Below the pieces are notes generated by a model, which had not been told where the DNA came from, made no database searches, and was given only the letters and a program-made list of their open reading frames with translations. Below, piece by piece: positions 42,302-50,224 of a stretch of DNA of 64,000 bases (within the stretch, counting starts at the first letter, position 1; each line of letters opens with the position of its first letter). Made by a program: the position numbers and the translations under genes. This DNA comes from Psychroserpens ponticola (GTDB lineage: Bacteria; Bacteroidota; Bacteroidia; Flavobacteriales; Flavobacteriaceae), in NCBI RefSeq assembly GCF_023556315.2, contig NZ_CP116221.1, positions 3,362,001-3,426,000 of the forward strand, in the 5' to 3' direction.

Positions 42302-43195
42302 ATGTCTTCAAAATCTAGATTAGATCGTGCTTACAATAATGCAAAAGTTGTTCCTTTTGATAATTCTAGTAAGATTGTTCTATTTAGTGATTGTCATAGA
42401 GGTGATAATAGTTTTGCTGATGACTTTGCAAATAATCGAAATATTTATTTTCATGCCTTAAAGCATTATTACGCTGAAGGTTTCAACTATTGTGAACTTG
42501 GTGATGGTGATGAATTATGGGAAAATCTATCGTTTGATTCTATTTTGAATGCACATAAAAATGTGTATATGTTAATGAAGTTATTTCATGAACAGGAACG
42601 ATTGCATATGATATGGGGAAACCACGATATGGTGTATCGTGACCCTAAACAAGTAGAAAAGAATTTATCATACTATTTTGACGCAAAAATAGGTGAAGAT
42701 GTCGAGCTATTTTGTGACATAAAATATCACGAAGGCATTATTTTAAAACATTCAGAAACTAAACAAGAATTATTTTTAACTCATGGTCATCAAGCTGATT
42801 GGTGGAATTATACCTTTTGGAAATGGAGTCGATTTTTAGTTAGAGCACTTTGGAAACCTCTCAATGTTATGGGAATTGCTGATCCTACAAGTCCTGCAAA
42901 AAATTACAAAGAATTGATAAAAATAGAACGTAGGACCAAAAAATGGATTACTGAAAACAACAACCTAATTACAGTTGTTGGCCATACACATAGGCCTCGT
43001 TTTCCTGAACCTGGTGACATTGCTTTTTTTAACGATGGAAGTTGTGTACATCCACGAAGTATAACAGGCATTGAAATTGAAAATAATGAAATATCACTCA
43101 TTAAATGGCAAATTGCTACAACTGATGATGGTACATTAAAAATTGTTAGAGTATTACTCGAAGGTCCTCGAAAATTAGCCGATTATAAAACCTAA
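42302..43195 (+). CDS. Calcineurin-like metallophosphoesterase
   Basis: A 297-residue metallophosphoesterase with a di-metal site: LFSDCHRGD (D-x-H), ELGDGDELWENL (GDxxE), IWGNHDMVY (GNHD), LTHGHQADWW and VVGHTHRPRF (GH-x-H). The ATG at 42302 is chosen since the earlier one lies in a terminator stem. The layout resembles the LpxH/UDP-diacylglucosamine hydrolase group, but the substrate cannot be assigned. It converges on the diheme oxidoreductase gene, 5 bases apart. Confidence 0.88.
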   Translation: MSSKSRLDRAYNNAKVVPFDNSSKIVLFSDCHRGDNSFADDFANNRNIYFHALKHYYAEGFNYCELGDGDELWENLSFDSILNAHKNVYMLMKLFHEQERLHMIWGNHDMVYRDPKQVEKNLSYYFDAKIGEDVELFCDIKYHEGIILKHSETKQELFLTHGHQADWWNYTFWKWSRFLVRALWKPLNVMGIADPTSPAKNYKELIKIERRTKKWITENNNLITVVGHTHRPRFPEPGDIAFFNDGSCVHPRSITGIEIENNEISLIKWQIATTDDGTLKIVRVLLEGPRKLADYKT

Positions 43196-43200
43196 CTACC

Positions 43201-44592
43201 TTATAAAGAGTTTATAAAATCTAATAAATCTCTTCTATCACGTGTAGATAATTCTTTAAAACTATCTTTAGAAGTTAAGGCTTCTCCTCCATGCCACAAA
43301 ATAGCTTCAGTAATATTTTTTGCTCTTCCGTCATGTAAAAAATCGGTATGACCATTAACGACTTGAGTTAATCCAATTCCCCAAAGTGGTCTTGTTTTCC
43401 ATTCGTTTCCATTCGCTAAAAAGTCAGGTCTATTATCTGCTAAATCATCTCCCATATCATGCAATAACATATCAGTATAGGCGTAAATCGTTTGATTAGA
43501 AATTGCTGAAATCGAATTACTACTTGTTGTCATACTTGGCACATGGCAAGAAGCACATTGTATGTCTTCAAAAATTTGAGCACCTCGTCTAACAGACTCT
43601 TTTTCTATATCTCTAGGCGCTGGCACAGCAAGAGTTTGGCAATAAAAAGCAACTTGATTTAAAATCTCTTCTGTGATTTCTGGATCGTCTTCAAAACCAT
43701 CACTTCCATTCGTCTGTCCAAAACCAGTTTCTTGTGGAAATATATAACTTGTAATTCCCATATCTCCGAGGTAAGCTCCAGCACATTGCTCTAATATTGT
43801 TGCTGTATTAGCTTTCCAACCAAAACGCCCTAACTGAGTTGTCCCAGAAATGATGTCATGAACATAGTTCGCTTTACCAGAAATTCCATCATCATCTATA
43901 TCATTAATATCTTGATGCATTAAAATTTCAGATTCAGAAATGGCTTCTAACAACCCTAACCCAAAAACTGGAGGTGCTAATCTTGGTGATAATAATATAG
44001 AACTCGGAACTGCAACATAAGTATCTATCAAATCGTAATTTGGCTTTTGTAAGGTTACTTGGGTTCCATCTGCTAAAGTTTCAACAATAGTAGTATAATT
44101 AACTTGAAATTTAGCTTCTGGCTCATAGCCAAAAATTGCTTGATTCTGAATTTGTAATCCGTAATTTGGTACAGGAACTGGCCCTCCATTTTCAGTAATT
44201 CCAGAAATACTAGATCTTAGAAAGAATCCACTTAATCCATTAATATTATCAGGAAAAGGAGCTCTTCCGTCTTTTGGATGACAAGAGATACAAGAACTAT
44301 TATTAAAAATTGGCCCAATGCCTCCATTGACATTTGCTGGCGCAGTAACAAAAGCAGCTTCAAATTGAAAATCACCATCTAGATGCATGTCTAAATCATT
44401 TCCATTAAGATTTGCTGCAGGTGTACTAAATGAATTACTAGACGTTAAAAACACAGTAGTATCTCCACCTGCTAACAACCGTTCTTGAAGACTTGGCAAT
44501 TCAACATAATCACTATTTTCATCAGACTGACAAGAGGTTAACGTTGTAATTACCAATAAGAAAAAAAAGTAAGAAGAAAATTTAAATTTCAT
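43201..44592 (-). CDS. Diheme c-type oxidoreductase lipoprotein (DHOR/thiol oxidoreductase-like)
   Basis: A 463-residue lipoprotein (LVITTLTSC lipobox) of the di-heme oxidoreductase family related to bacterial cytochrome c peroxidases. Two heme c sites are visible: CISCHPKDGRAPF (near residue 102) and CASCHVPSM (near 337), with candidate distal Met and His ligands. It is the third gene of the unit porin-imelysin-DHOR, an arrangement seen in iron-linked loci. A candidate attenuator (44613-44645) separates it from imelysin. The electron donor and substrate are unknown. Confidence 0.9.
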   Translation of the reverse strand: MKFKFSSYFFFLLVITTLTSCQSDENSDYVELPSLQERLLAGGDTTVFLTSSNSFSTPAANLNGNDLDMHLDGDFQFEAAFVTAPANVNGGIGPIFNNSSCISCHPKDGRAPFPDNINGLSGFFLRSSISGITENGGPVPVPNYGLQIQNQAIFGYEPEAKFQVNYTTIVETLADGTQVTLQKPNYDLIDTYVAVPSSILLSPRLAPPVFGLGLLEAISESEILMHQDINDIDDDGISGKANYVHDIISGTTQLGRFGWKANTATILEQCAGAYLGDMGITSYIFPQETGFGQTNGSDGFEDDPEITEEILNQVAFYCQTLAVPAPRDIEKESVRRGAQIFEDIQCASCHVPSMTTSSNSISAISNQTIYAYTDMLLHDMGDDLADNRPDFLANGNEWKTRPLWGIGLTQVVNGHTDFLHDGRAKNITEAILWHGGEALTSKDSFKELSTRDRRDLLDFINSL

Positions 44593-44612
44593 TAGACCTT
44601 ATTTTATATGAG

Positions 44613-44645
44613 AAAAAGAACACCAAACAAGTTGGTATTCTTTTT
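44613..44645 (-). terminator. Candidate attenuator between the imelysin and diheme genes
   Basis: The minus strand pairs AAAAAGAATACCAA with TTGGTGTTCTTTTT (one U-G) around a 5-base loop with a T-rich end. It could reduce expression of the last gene relative to the first two. Confidence 0.6.
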
Positions 44646-44669
44646 CATGATTTTAAGTGTGTGAAAGTA

Positions 44670-45743
44670 TTATAAATTAGATATAAATGGCATTAAACTC
44701 GTTTCTAAAACCGTTAATAAATCAGCAACTTTCGTTTGTGCATTTTGAACTGCATTTCTATTATCTTCGATAGCTTCAGTAAACGTTCCTGGTATGGCTT
44801 CTATTGCAAAAATTGCATCAGAAATGGCTAATTTAATTTGAGCATCTAAAGTTGTATTTGACAAGGCAACAACGTTTGCAATTCCGTTTCCACTATTTCC
44901 ATTATATTCTCCTAAATAAATATTTTGAATACTTCTAATATTATTAGCAAAATCTAATTTAGAATTATTACTAAAACGAGACTCTTCAGCTTCAGGTTTA
45001 GCGCCTCCATTATTCCCATTTAATGGCTCTTCAATTTTACCATTTGCAACCTCATCAGCAATAATTACAAGCCCTTCAACGATTTCTTGTAAAGCACCTT
45101 TTTGAGATGTATAAATTGATCCAGATTGTCCTGCATTAATAAAGTTTGACACAAAATCGCCTTCCGAAGCTAACCAACCATAATACAACTCTTGAGTTTG
45201 AGATTTCAAATTTTGAGTTGCAGCAACTAAATATTCAAGTTCTCTCGAAGTTAAATCTGAAGCAGATTTATTTCCGTTTAAACCCCAAACAAAATATTCT
45301 ATGGTATGAAATCCTCTAGCTTCGTTATTACTTTCAAGTAGTGTTGAGGTAATATTATTTCCACTGTTTAAAACATTATTAATCGCATTGACATCTACAG
45401 GCCAAGAATCGATAGCTGGATCAATTCCTTCTGTATCAACAGGTCCATATAAAAACCCTTCAGATTTCTCCCAAGGCGCTCTTGTATTTTGCCATGCCGT
45501 TTTTACTGTTTGTAATGCAGTTTCATCTCCAATTGTTAAGTTACTAACTGCTGTTTCTAATGTACCTGCATTTGTATATAAACTGTTATAGGTTTCTGTA
45601 ATAACATCAACTGATAAATTTGTTAATACTTGCGTGTATAAACTTGCATTTGGATCAACAGTTTCAGAACTATCATCATTATTACTACAGCTTGCCAGTG
45701 TAAATACTGTAAATATGCTTAAAAAAAATGTACGTGTTTTCAT
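44670..45743 (-). CDS. Imelysin (insulin-cleaving M75) family lipoprotein
   Basis: A 357-residue lipoprotein (FTVFTLASC lipobox) of the imelysin family. The GxHxxE motif is ARGFHTIEYFVWG, and the second repeat of the two four-helix bundles ends in the closing helix region. The family was named for insulin-cleaving activity, but many members, including EfeO-like proteins, are periplasmic iron-uptake components, and peptidase activity is disputed. Its partner genes (porin upstream, 24-base gap; diheme protein downstream) favour an iron-related role. Confidence 0.9.
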   Translation of the reverse strand: MKTRTFFLSIFTVFTLASCSNNDDSSETVDPNASLYTQVLTNLSVDVITETYNSLYTNAGTLETAVSNLTIGDETALQTVKTAWQNTRAPWEKSEGFLYGPVDTEGIDPAIDSWPVDVNAINNVLNSGNNITSTLLESNNEARGFHTIEYFVWGLNGNKSASDLTSRELEYLVAATQNLKSQTQELYYGWLASEGDFVSNFINAGQSGSIYTSQKGALQEIVEGLVIIADEVANGKIEEPLNGNNGGAKPEAEESRFSNNSKLDFANNIRSIQNIYLGEYNGNSGNGIANVVALSNTTLDAQIKLAISDAIFAIEAIPGTFTEAIEDNRNAVQNAQTKVADLLTVLETSLMPFISNL

Positions 45744-45767
45744 GGGTATTGTTTTATATGTGGTTTA

Positions 45768-47111
45768 TTAAAATTTGAATCCGATTCCTGCTGAAAATGT
45801 TTTATCATGTTGTTTTTCTCCAGTAAATTCTAAAGTCGATAGGTTATAATTTTCTGAACCTAAACGACGATCAGAATATTGTGCTTTCACAACAATTTGA
45901 GGATGTACAAACCAGTTGACACCACCTGTGATTGTCGTGCGCTCCCAACGTGGATTATCGACAATACTTCCTTCAACATCTTGCATTGTATCATAATAAT
46001 CGTAACGAACAAAAGGATATAACTGCTGTTTGCTTTCTGCATTAATTAGGTGTAAAATATTGTATCCAATTTCTGCTGATATGCCTAATGCATTTTTACC
46101 AACAGGTGTTCTTTTTACACCTAAATTATTCGATAGATTTGCGTTTCGAAGAGAGACGATATTTGAGTTTTCTAAGTTTCCAAAAAGTCCGATAGCATTA
46201 AATCTCAAGTTATTTTCGTTATAAGTAACATGACCCTCTACGATAGTTACATATGCGCTCTCCTCCATATCCTCTTTTGGTCTGTTTGCTGCGGAATCAT
46301 TTATATAAGCCGCAACACCAAAATAAGTATCTTTATGCGTACCAAACTTATAATCTAATCGTGCAGAAAATGCGAAAGATTGTGCATTAGCCATTTCAAA
46401 ACGTTGTTGGTAACCATCTTTTATCCAACCTCTTGACGAAAATCCCGAAGCATCTAAACCACTCACAACATAAGCTCTATAGTTGAATTTTTTTGCGAAA
46501 GTTCCGTAGAATTCAATACCTGTTTCGTACCATCCTAAAGGCAGAATGGCATTTTCCATCTCTTGACGTGTTGTTGTAAAATACTGAACAGGAGTATCTA
46601 AACTTTGATGCAGTCCAAAATACATTTTCATTTTACCTGCACGAATATTAAAATAAGGTTTGATTTTAAAGTTGATATGAACTTGTTCTAACTTTACACC
46701 TCCACCAGTTTCAATCTCATCTTCAAATTCACCAAATTCTTCTTGAGTATCTAAATCGATCGCAGAAGCAGTTCCACCATGTTCGTATTCAATTTCGGTT
46801 TTTAAACTTATTTTATCTGTAAAAAAGTATTCTAGGTATAAGTTTAAACGCTCAGCATCAAACTTGTCTTTTAAAGTAGGATCTGTATCGTAATCGTTAT
46901 TGTAGTAATTTATAACGCCGTAACCTCTTAAACTGAAGTTATTCCATTTTAATAATGGTTCATTTTTAGAAGCTTGTTCAGCTCTAAACTCTTCTCGAAG
47001 TTCTTCCTTAATTTCTTCTTTAAGTAGGCTTAAAGTAATTGAATCGTTTTGAACTTGTGAATTCATTTTTACAGAAACAAATACTAGAAGAATAACTATA
47101 ACTCTTTTCAT
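45768..47111 (-). CDS. Outer membrane porin (OprP/OprO-like)
   Basis: A 447-residue outer membrane porin: signal peptide VIVILLVFVSVKMNSQ, a helical coiled segment rich in Glu/Lys (EEIKEELREEFRAEQ), then the barrel with many alternating strands (LRGYGVINYYNND, FFTDKISLKTEIEYEHGG, AYVVSGLDASGFSSRG) ending in aromatic-terminated FSAGIGFKF. The pattern matches phosphate-selective porin-type proteins, but substrate choice is not readable. It is first in the operon with imelysin and the diheme protein, under a promoter with three symmetric half-sites. Confidence 0.85.
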   Translation of the reverse strand: MKRVIVILLVFVSVKMNSQVQNDSITLSLLKEEIKEELREEFRAEQASKNEPLLKWNNFSLRGYGVINYYNNDYDTDPTLKDKFDAERLNLYLEYFFTDKISLKTEIEYEHGGTASAIDLDTQEEFGEFEDEIETGGGVKLEQVHINFKIKPYFNIRAGKMKMYFGLHQSLDTPVQYFTTTRQEMENAILPLGWYETGIEFYGTFAKKFNYRAYVVSGLDASGFSSRGWIKDGYQQRFEMANAQSFAFSARLDYKFGTHKDTYFGVAAYINDSAANRPKEDMEESAYVTIVEGHVTYNENNLRFNAIGLFGNLENSNIVSLRNANLSNNLGVKRTPVGKNALGISAEIGYNILHLINAESKQQLYPFVRYDYYDTMQDVEGSIVDNPRWERTTITGGVNWFVHPQIVVKAQYSDRRLGSENYNLSTLEFTGEKQHDKTFSAGIGFKF

Positions 47112-47116
47112 TTTAA

Positions 47117-47157
47117 TCTAAATAAGAGTGCAAATTTATCCTTATTTAGACTAAATA
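47117..47157 (-). promoter_or_regulatory. Promoter with three-half-site operator of the porin-imelysin operon
   Basis: Minus-strand TAAATTTG (47131-47138) fits TAnnTTTG. TCTAAATAAG (47117-47126) and CTTATTTAGA (47141-47150) are perfect inverted arms around it. TATTTAGACTAAATA (47143-47157) is itself a 15-base palindrome of the DtxR/MntR-like kind. A metal-responsive repressor is suggested but not shown. Confidence 0.6.
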
Positions 47158-47218
47158 CAAATAAAAAGTAAATAAAATTTAGACTTTTTTTAATCTACTG
47201 AATTACAACACATAAGCA

Positions 47219-47551
47219 TTAACTTTCGGGTGCTAACTCTACCTCCAAACCTTCCATTTCAGGTGTGATTTGAATTTGACAACCTAAACGAGAGTTGTCT
47301 TTAACATTAAACGCTTCACTTAACATGGCTTCTTCATCATCTTGCATTTCTGGCAATTCGGTTTTACTTAACACATAGCATTGACATGATGCACACATGG
47401 CCATTCCACCACAAATTCCGATAGTACCTTCTGGAGCTAGTTCATAAGAACGTACAACTTCCATAAGGTTCATTGCCATATCTGTTGGTGCTAAAACTTC
47501 ATGTGTTACACCATCTCTATCGGTTATTTTTATAGTTATATCTTGTTCCAC
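47219..47551 (-). CDS. 2Fe-2S ferredoxin (adrenodoxin type)
   Basis: A 110-residue [2Fe-2S] ferredoxin. The cluster cysteines are visible as CGGMAMCASCQCYVL and a fourth in NSRLGCQIQITPEM, with the C-terminal acidic tail. The start codon is GTG, overlapping the TAG stop of the reductase gene (TAGTG), so translation is coupled. It is the natural electron acceptor of the FAD reductase encoded just upstream. The recipient of its electrons is not in the window; NifU and Mrp genes nearby point to Fe-S work. Confidence 0.93.
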   Translation of the reverse strand: MEQDITIKITDRDGVTHEVLAPTDMAMNLMEVVRSYELAPEGTIGICGGMAMCASCQCYVLSKTELPEMQDDEEAMLSEAFNVKDNSRLGCQIQITPEMEGLEVELAPES

Positions 47552-48606
47552 TACTCTATTGCTTTTACTACTGCTTTTGGTGCTTCCTTACGTGTACCAT
47601 CAAAACCATTAACACCAGCTACTGTCGTATATTTTAATACATACCGTTTACCAGGATTTATAATTTGATAAGCAGATTGACACATTAATGTCGCTTCATG
47701 AAAACCACATAGAATTAGTTTTAATTTTCCTGGATAAGTGTTAACATCACCAATAGCATATATACCAGGTATGTTGGTCTGATAATCTAAAGCATTGTTA
47801 ACCTTAATAGCATTTTTTTCAATTTCAAGTCCCCAATTTGCAATTGGTCCCAACTTTGGTGATAAACCAAAAAGAGGAATAAAATGATCAGTTTCTACAA
47901 TAATAGGCGTTTCATCTTTTTTAGTTACCTCAACACTTTCAACTTTACCGTTTCCATTAATTGCAGTGATTTCGGCTGGAGTAATGAGATTTATTTTTCC
48001 TAAGTTTTTTAATTCCTGAACTTTTTCAACAGAATCTAAATGTCCACGAAATTCATTTCGTCTATGAATTAAAGTTACACTAGAAGCGATATCACTTAAA
48101 AAGATACTCCAATCTAGAGCCGAATCTCCTCCTCCTGCAATCACTACTTTTTTATCGCGATATAACTCAGGCTCTTTAATCATATACTCAACACCACAAT
48201 CCTCGAAATCTGTAATATTATCTAAAAGTGGTTTACGAGGTTCAAAACTTCCTAAACCGCCAGCAATAGCAATTATTGGAGCTTGATGCTGTGTACCTTT
48301 ATTGGTAGTGACAATGAATGAACCATCTTCTTGCTTATCAATTGTTTCAGCACGTTCTCCAAGTGTAAATCCTGGTTCGAACTGCTTACATTGCTCTATT
48401 AATTTCTGGGTTAAATCTCCTGCTAAAATCTCAGGATATGCAGGAATATCGTATATAGGTTTTTTAGGATAAAGTTCAGAACATTGTCCACCTGCTTGTG
48501 GCAGTGCATCAATTAAATGGCATTTTAATTTCAGCAAACCTGCTTCAAAAACGGTAAACAAACCTGTTGGACCTGCTCCAATAATGAGTATATCTGTTTT
48601 AATCAT
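47551..48606 (-). CDS. FAD-dependent ferredoxin-NADP reductase (thioredoxin-reductase-like)
   Basis: A 351-residue pyridine-nucleotide flavoprotein of the type 2 (thioredoxin-reductase-like) ferredoxin-NADP reductase group: FAD loop IIGAGPTGLFTVFEAG, NADPH loop VVIAGGGDSALDWS and the C-terminal FAD motif GIYAIGDVNTYPGK. The redox-active CxxC of thioredoxin reductase is absent. Start-stop overlap with the ferredoxin gene supports electron transfer between NADPH and the [2Fe-2S] protein. A Crp/Fnr-like palindrome lies 49 bases upstream of the start. Confidence 0.9.
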   Translation of the reverse strand: MIKTDILIIGAGPTGLFTVFEAGLLKLKCHLIDALPQAGGQCSELYPKKPIYDIPAYPEILAGDLTQKLIEQCKQFEPGFTLGERAETIDKQEDGSFIVTTNKGTQHQAPIIAIAGGLGSFEPRKPLLDNITDFEDCGVEYMIKEPELYRDKKVVIAGGGDSALDWSIFLSDIASSVTLIHRRNEFRGHLDSVEKVQELKNLGKINLITPAEITAINGNGKVESVEVTKKDETPIIVETDHFIPLFGLSPKLGPIANWGLEIEKNAIKVNNALDYQTNIPGIYAIGDVNTYPGKLKLILCGFHEATLMCQSAYQIINPGKRYVLKYTTVAGVNGFDGTRKEAPKAVVKAIE

Positions 48607-48654
48607 GAATCTAAATTTCGAAACGTAAAATTAATTGAAAAACAAGACAAATTA

Positions 48655-48670
48655 TGTGACAAAAGTCACC
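48655..48670 (-). promoter_or_regulatory. Candidate Crp/Fnr-type binding site
   Basis: TGTGA-CAAAAG-TCACC matches TGTGAn6TCACA in nine of ten positions. It lies 49 bases before the reductase-ferredoxin operon. A Crp/Fnr or HcpR-type regulator is possible. The spacing suits activation. Confidence 0.45.
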
Positions 48671-48671
48671 T

Positions 48672-48914
48672 TTAGACTTCAATATTAATAACTTGTTCTA
48701 TTTGCGGAGCATATTTTTTAATGGTCATTTCAACACCAGACTTTAGCGTCATTTGATTTACGCTACAGCCAACGCAAGCGCCTTGTAATTGCACCTTAAC
48801 TAAGGTATCGTTTTCGATAGATAATAATGAAATATCACCACCATCACTTTGTAAAAACGGGCGAATTTCGTCTAATGCTTTTTCGACATTCAGTCTAAGT
48901 TCTTCTGTACTCAT
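48672..48914 (-). CDS. NifU-like Fe-S scaffold protein
   Basis: An 80-residue NifU C-terminal domain (Nfu type), which assembles and hands over [4Fe-4S] clusters. The conserved pair is in GACVGCSVNQMTLKSGVE (CxxC), preceded by EIRPFLQSDGGDISLLSI. Length fits a free-standing Nfu domain. It follows the Mrp gene by 3 bases, forming an Fe-S assembly pair, and precedes the ferredoxin operon. Confidence 0.94.
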   Translation of the reverse strand: MSTEELRLNVEKALDEIRPFLQSDGGDISLLSIENDTLVKVQLQGACVGCSVNQMTLKSGVEMTIKKYAPQIEQVINIEV

Positions 48915-48917
48915 ATA

Positions 48918-50054
48918 TTATTTCTTTACTGCTGAACATCCAGCCATAGTCGTTATTTTAATAGCTTCAGTTGGAGGTAAATCATCATTTCGCTTAACCA
49001 CTTCTTCAACAACATTTTGCGTTAACTCCTCGAAAGATTTCTCTAAAGCTGTTGCTGTTTGCAAGGCAGCTGGACGGCCAATATCTCCTGCTTCTCTTAT
49101 GCTTTGAACTAATGGTAATTCACCCAAAAATGGAACTCCTAAATCTTCTGCAAGATTTTGAGCGCCTTGCTTTCCGAAGATATAATATTTATTATCTGGA
49201 AGCTCATCAGGTGTAAAGTAAGCCATATTTTCGATAATACCTAACACAGGCACGTTGATACTTTCTTGTTGAAACATTGCAACACCTTTTTTAGCATCTG
49301 CCAAGGCTACATTTTGAGGCGTACTTACCACAACTGCTCCTGTAATTGGAAGCGATTGCATAATGCTTAAGTGAATATCTCCTGTTCCTGGTGGTAAATC
49401 GATTAATAAAAAATCGAGTTCTCCCCAAGCCGCATCAAAAATCATTTGATTTAATGCTTTTGCTGCCATTGGCCCTCTCCAAACGACTGCTTGATCTGGT
49501 TTTGTAAAAAAGCCTATCGATAACATTTTAACACCATAGTTTTCTACAGGTCTCATTTTAGATTTTCCATCAACATTAGCAGCCAAAGGTCTTTCTAATT
49601 CTACATCAAACATAATTGGCATTGAAGGTCCATAAATATCGGCATCTAAAACACCAACTTTAAATCCCATTTTTGCTAAAGTCACAGCCATATTTGCCGT
49701 TACAGTAGATTTACCAACACCACCTTTTCCTGAAGCTACAGCTACAATATTTTGAATGCCTGGAATCTTTTTCCCTTTAATCACATTAGGAGCAGATTTA
49801 GCAGGTGCATCAACTTTTACATTGACTGTTATTTTAGCCTTTTCATACACGATGTCATGAATGGTTTTCATGATTTCTACCTCAGTTTTCTTTTTGGCTT
49901 GTAAACTCGGATTCGTAATTGTGATATCCACAATAACCTCATCAGCAAAAGTGACCACATTTTTTACGGCTCCACTCTCGACCATGTTTCGCCCTTCTCC
50001 AGGTGCAGAAATAGTTTCGAGTGCTTTAAGTATGTCTTGTTTGTTTAGTTTCAT
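48918..50054 (-). CDS. Mrp/ApbC family Fe-S cluster carrier ATPase
   Basis: P-loop ATPase that binds and transfers Fe-S clusters. The 378 residues start with a MIP18/DUF59 domain (ILKALETISAP, IVDITITNPSL), then the deviant Walker A VASGKGGVGKSTVTANMA, switch DADIYGPS, DLPPGTGD and the PLVQSIREAGDIG segment. A C-terminal TMAGCSAVKK holds one cysteine; the family CxxC is not obvious in the C-terminal part. The ATG at 50054 is preferred over that at 50066. It overlaps in function with nfu directly downstream. Confidence 0.92.
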   Translation of the reverse strand: MKLNKQDILKALETISAPGEGRNMVESGAVKNVVTFADEVIVDITITNPSLQAKKKTEVEIMKTIHDIVYEKAKITVNVKVDAPAKSAPNVIKGKKIPGIQNIVAVASGKGGVGKSTVTANMAVTLAKMGFKVGVLDADIYGPSMPIMFDVELERPLAANVDGKSKMRPVENYGVKMLSIGFFTKPDQAVVWRGPMAAKALNQMIFDAAWGELDFLLIDLPPGTGDIHLSIMQSLPITGAVVVSTPQNVALADAKKGVAMFQQESINVPVLGIIENMAYFTPDELPDNKYYIFGKQGAQNLAEDLGVPFLGELPLVQSIREAGDIGRPAALQTATALEKSFEELTQNVVEEVVKRNDDLPPTEAIKITTMAGCSAVKK

Positions 50055-50224
50055 AGTTGTTTTCAAATCGAGATTCTATGTAGAATCATTCTAAATGCAA
50101 AGATACAGTGAATTGTTTAGAATTTGAAACCCTTTTTATTGAAATGAGTTATAACAGAAGTGAGTACGATTATACTTGCACTTTAACAAAAAAATGTATC
50201 TTTAAGGTACTGAATACCAACTTT

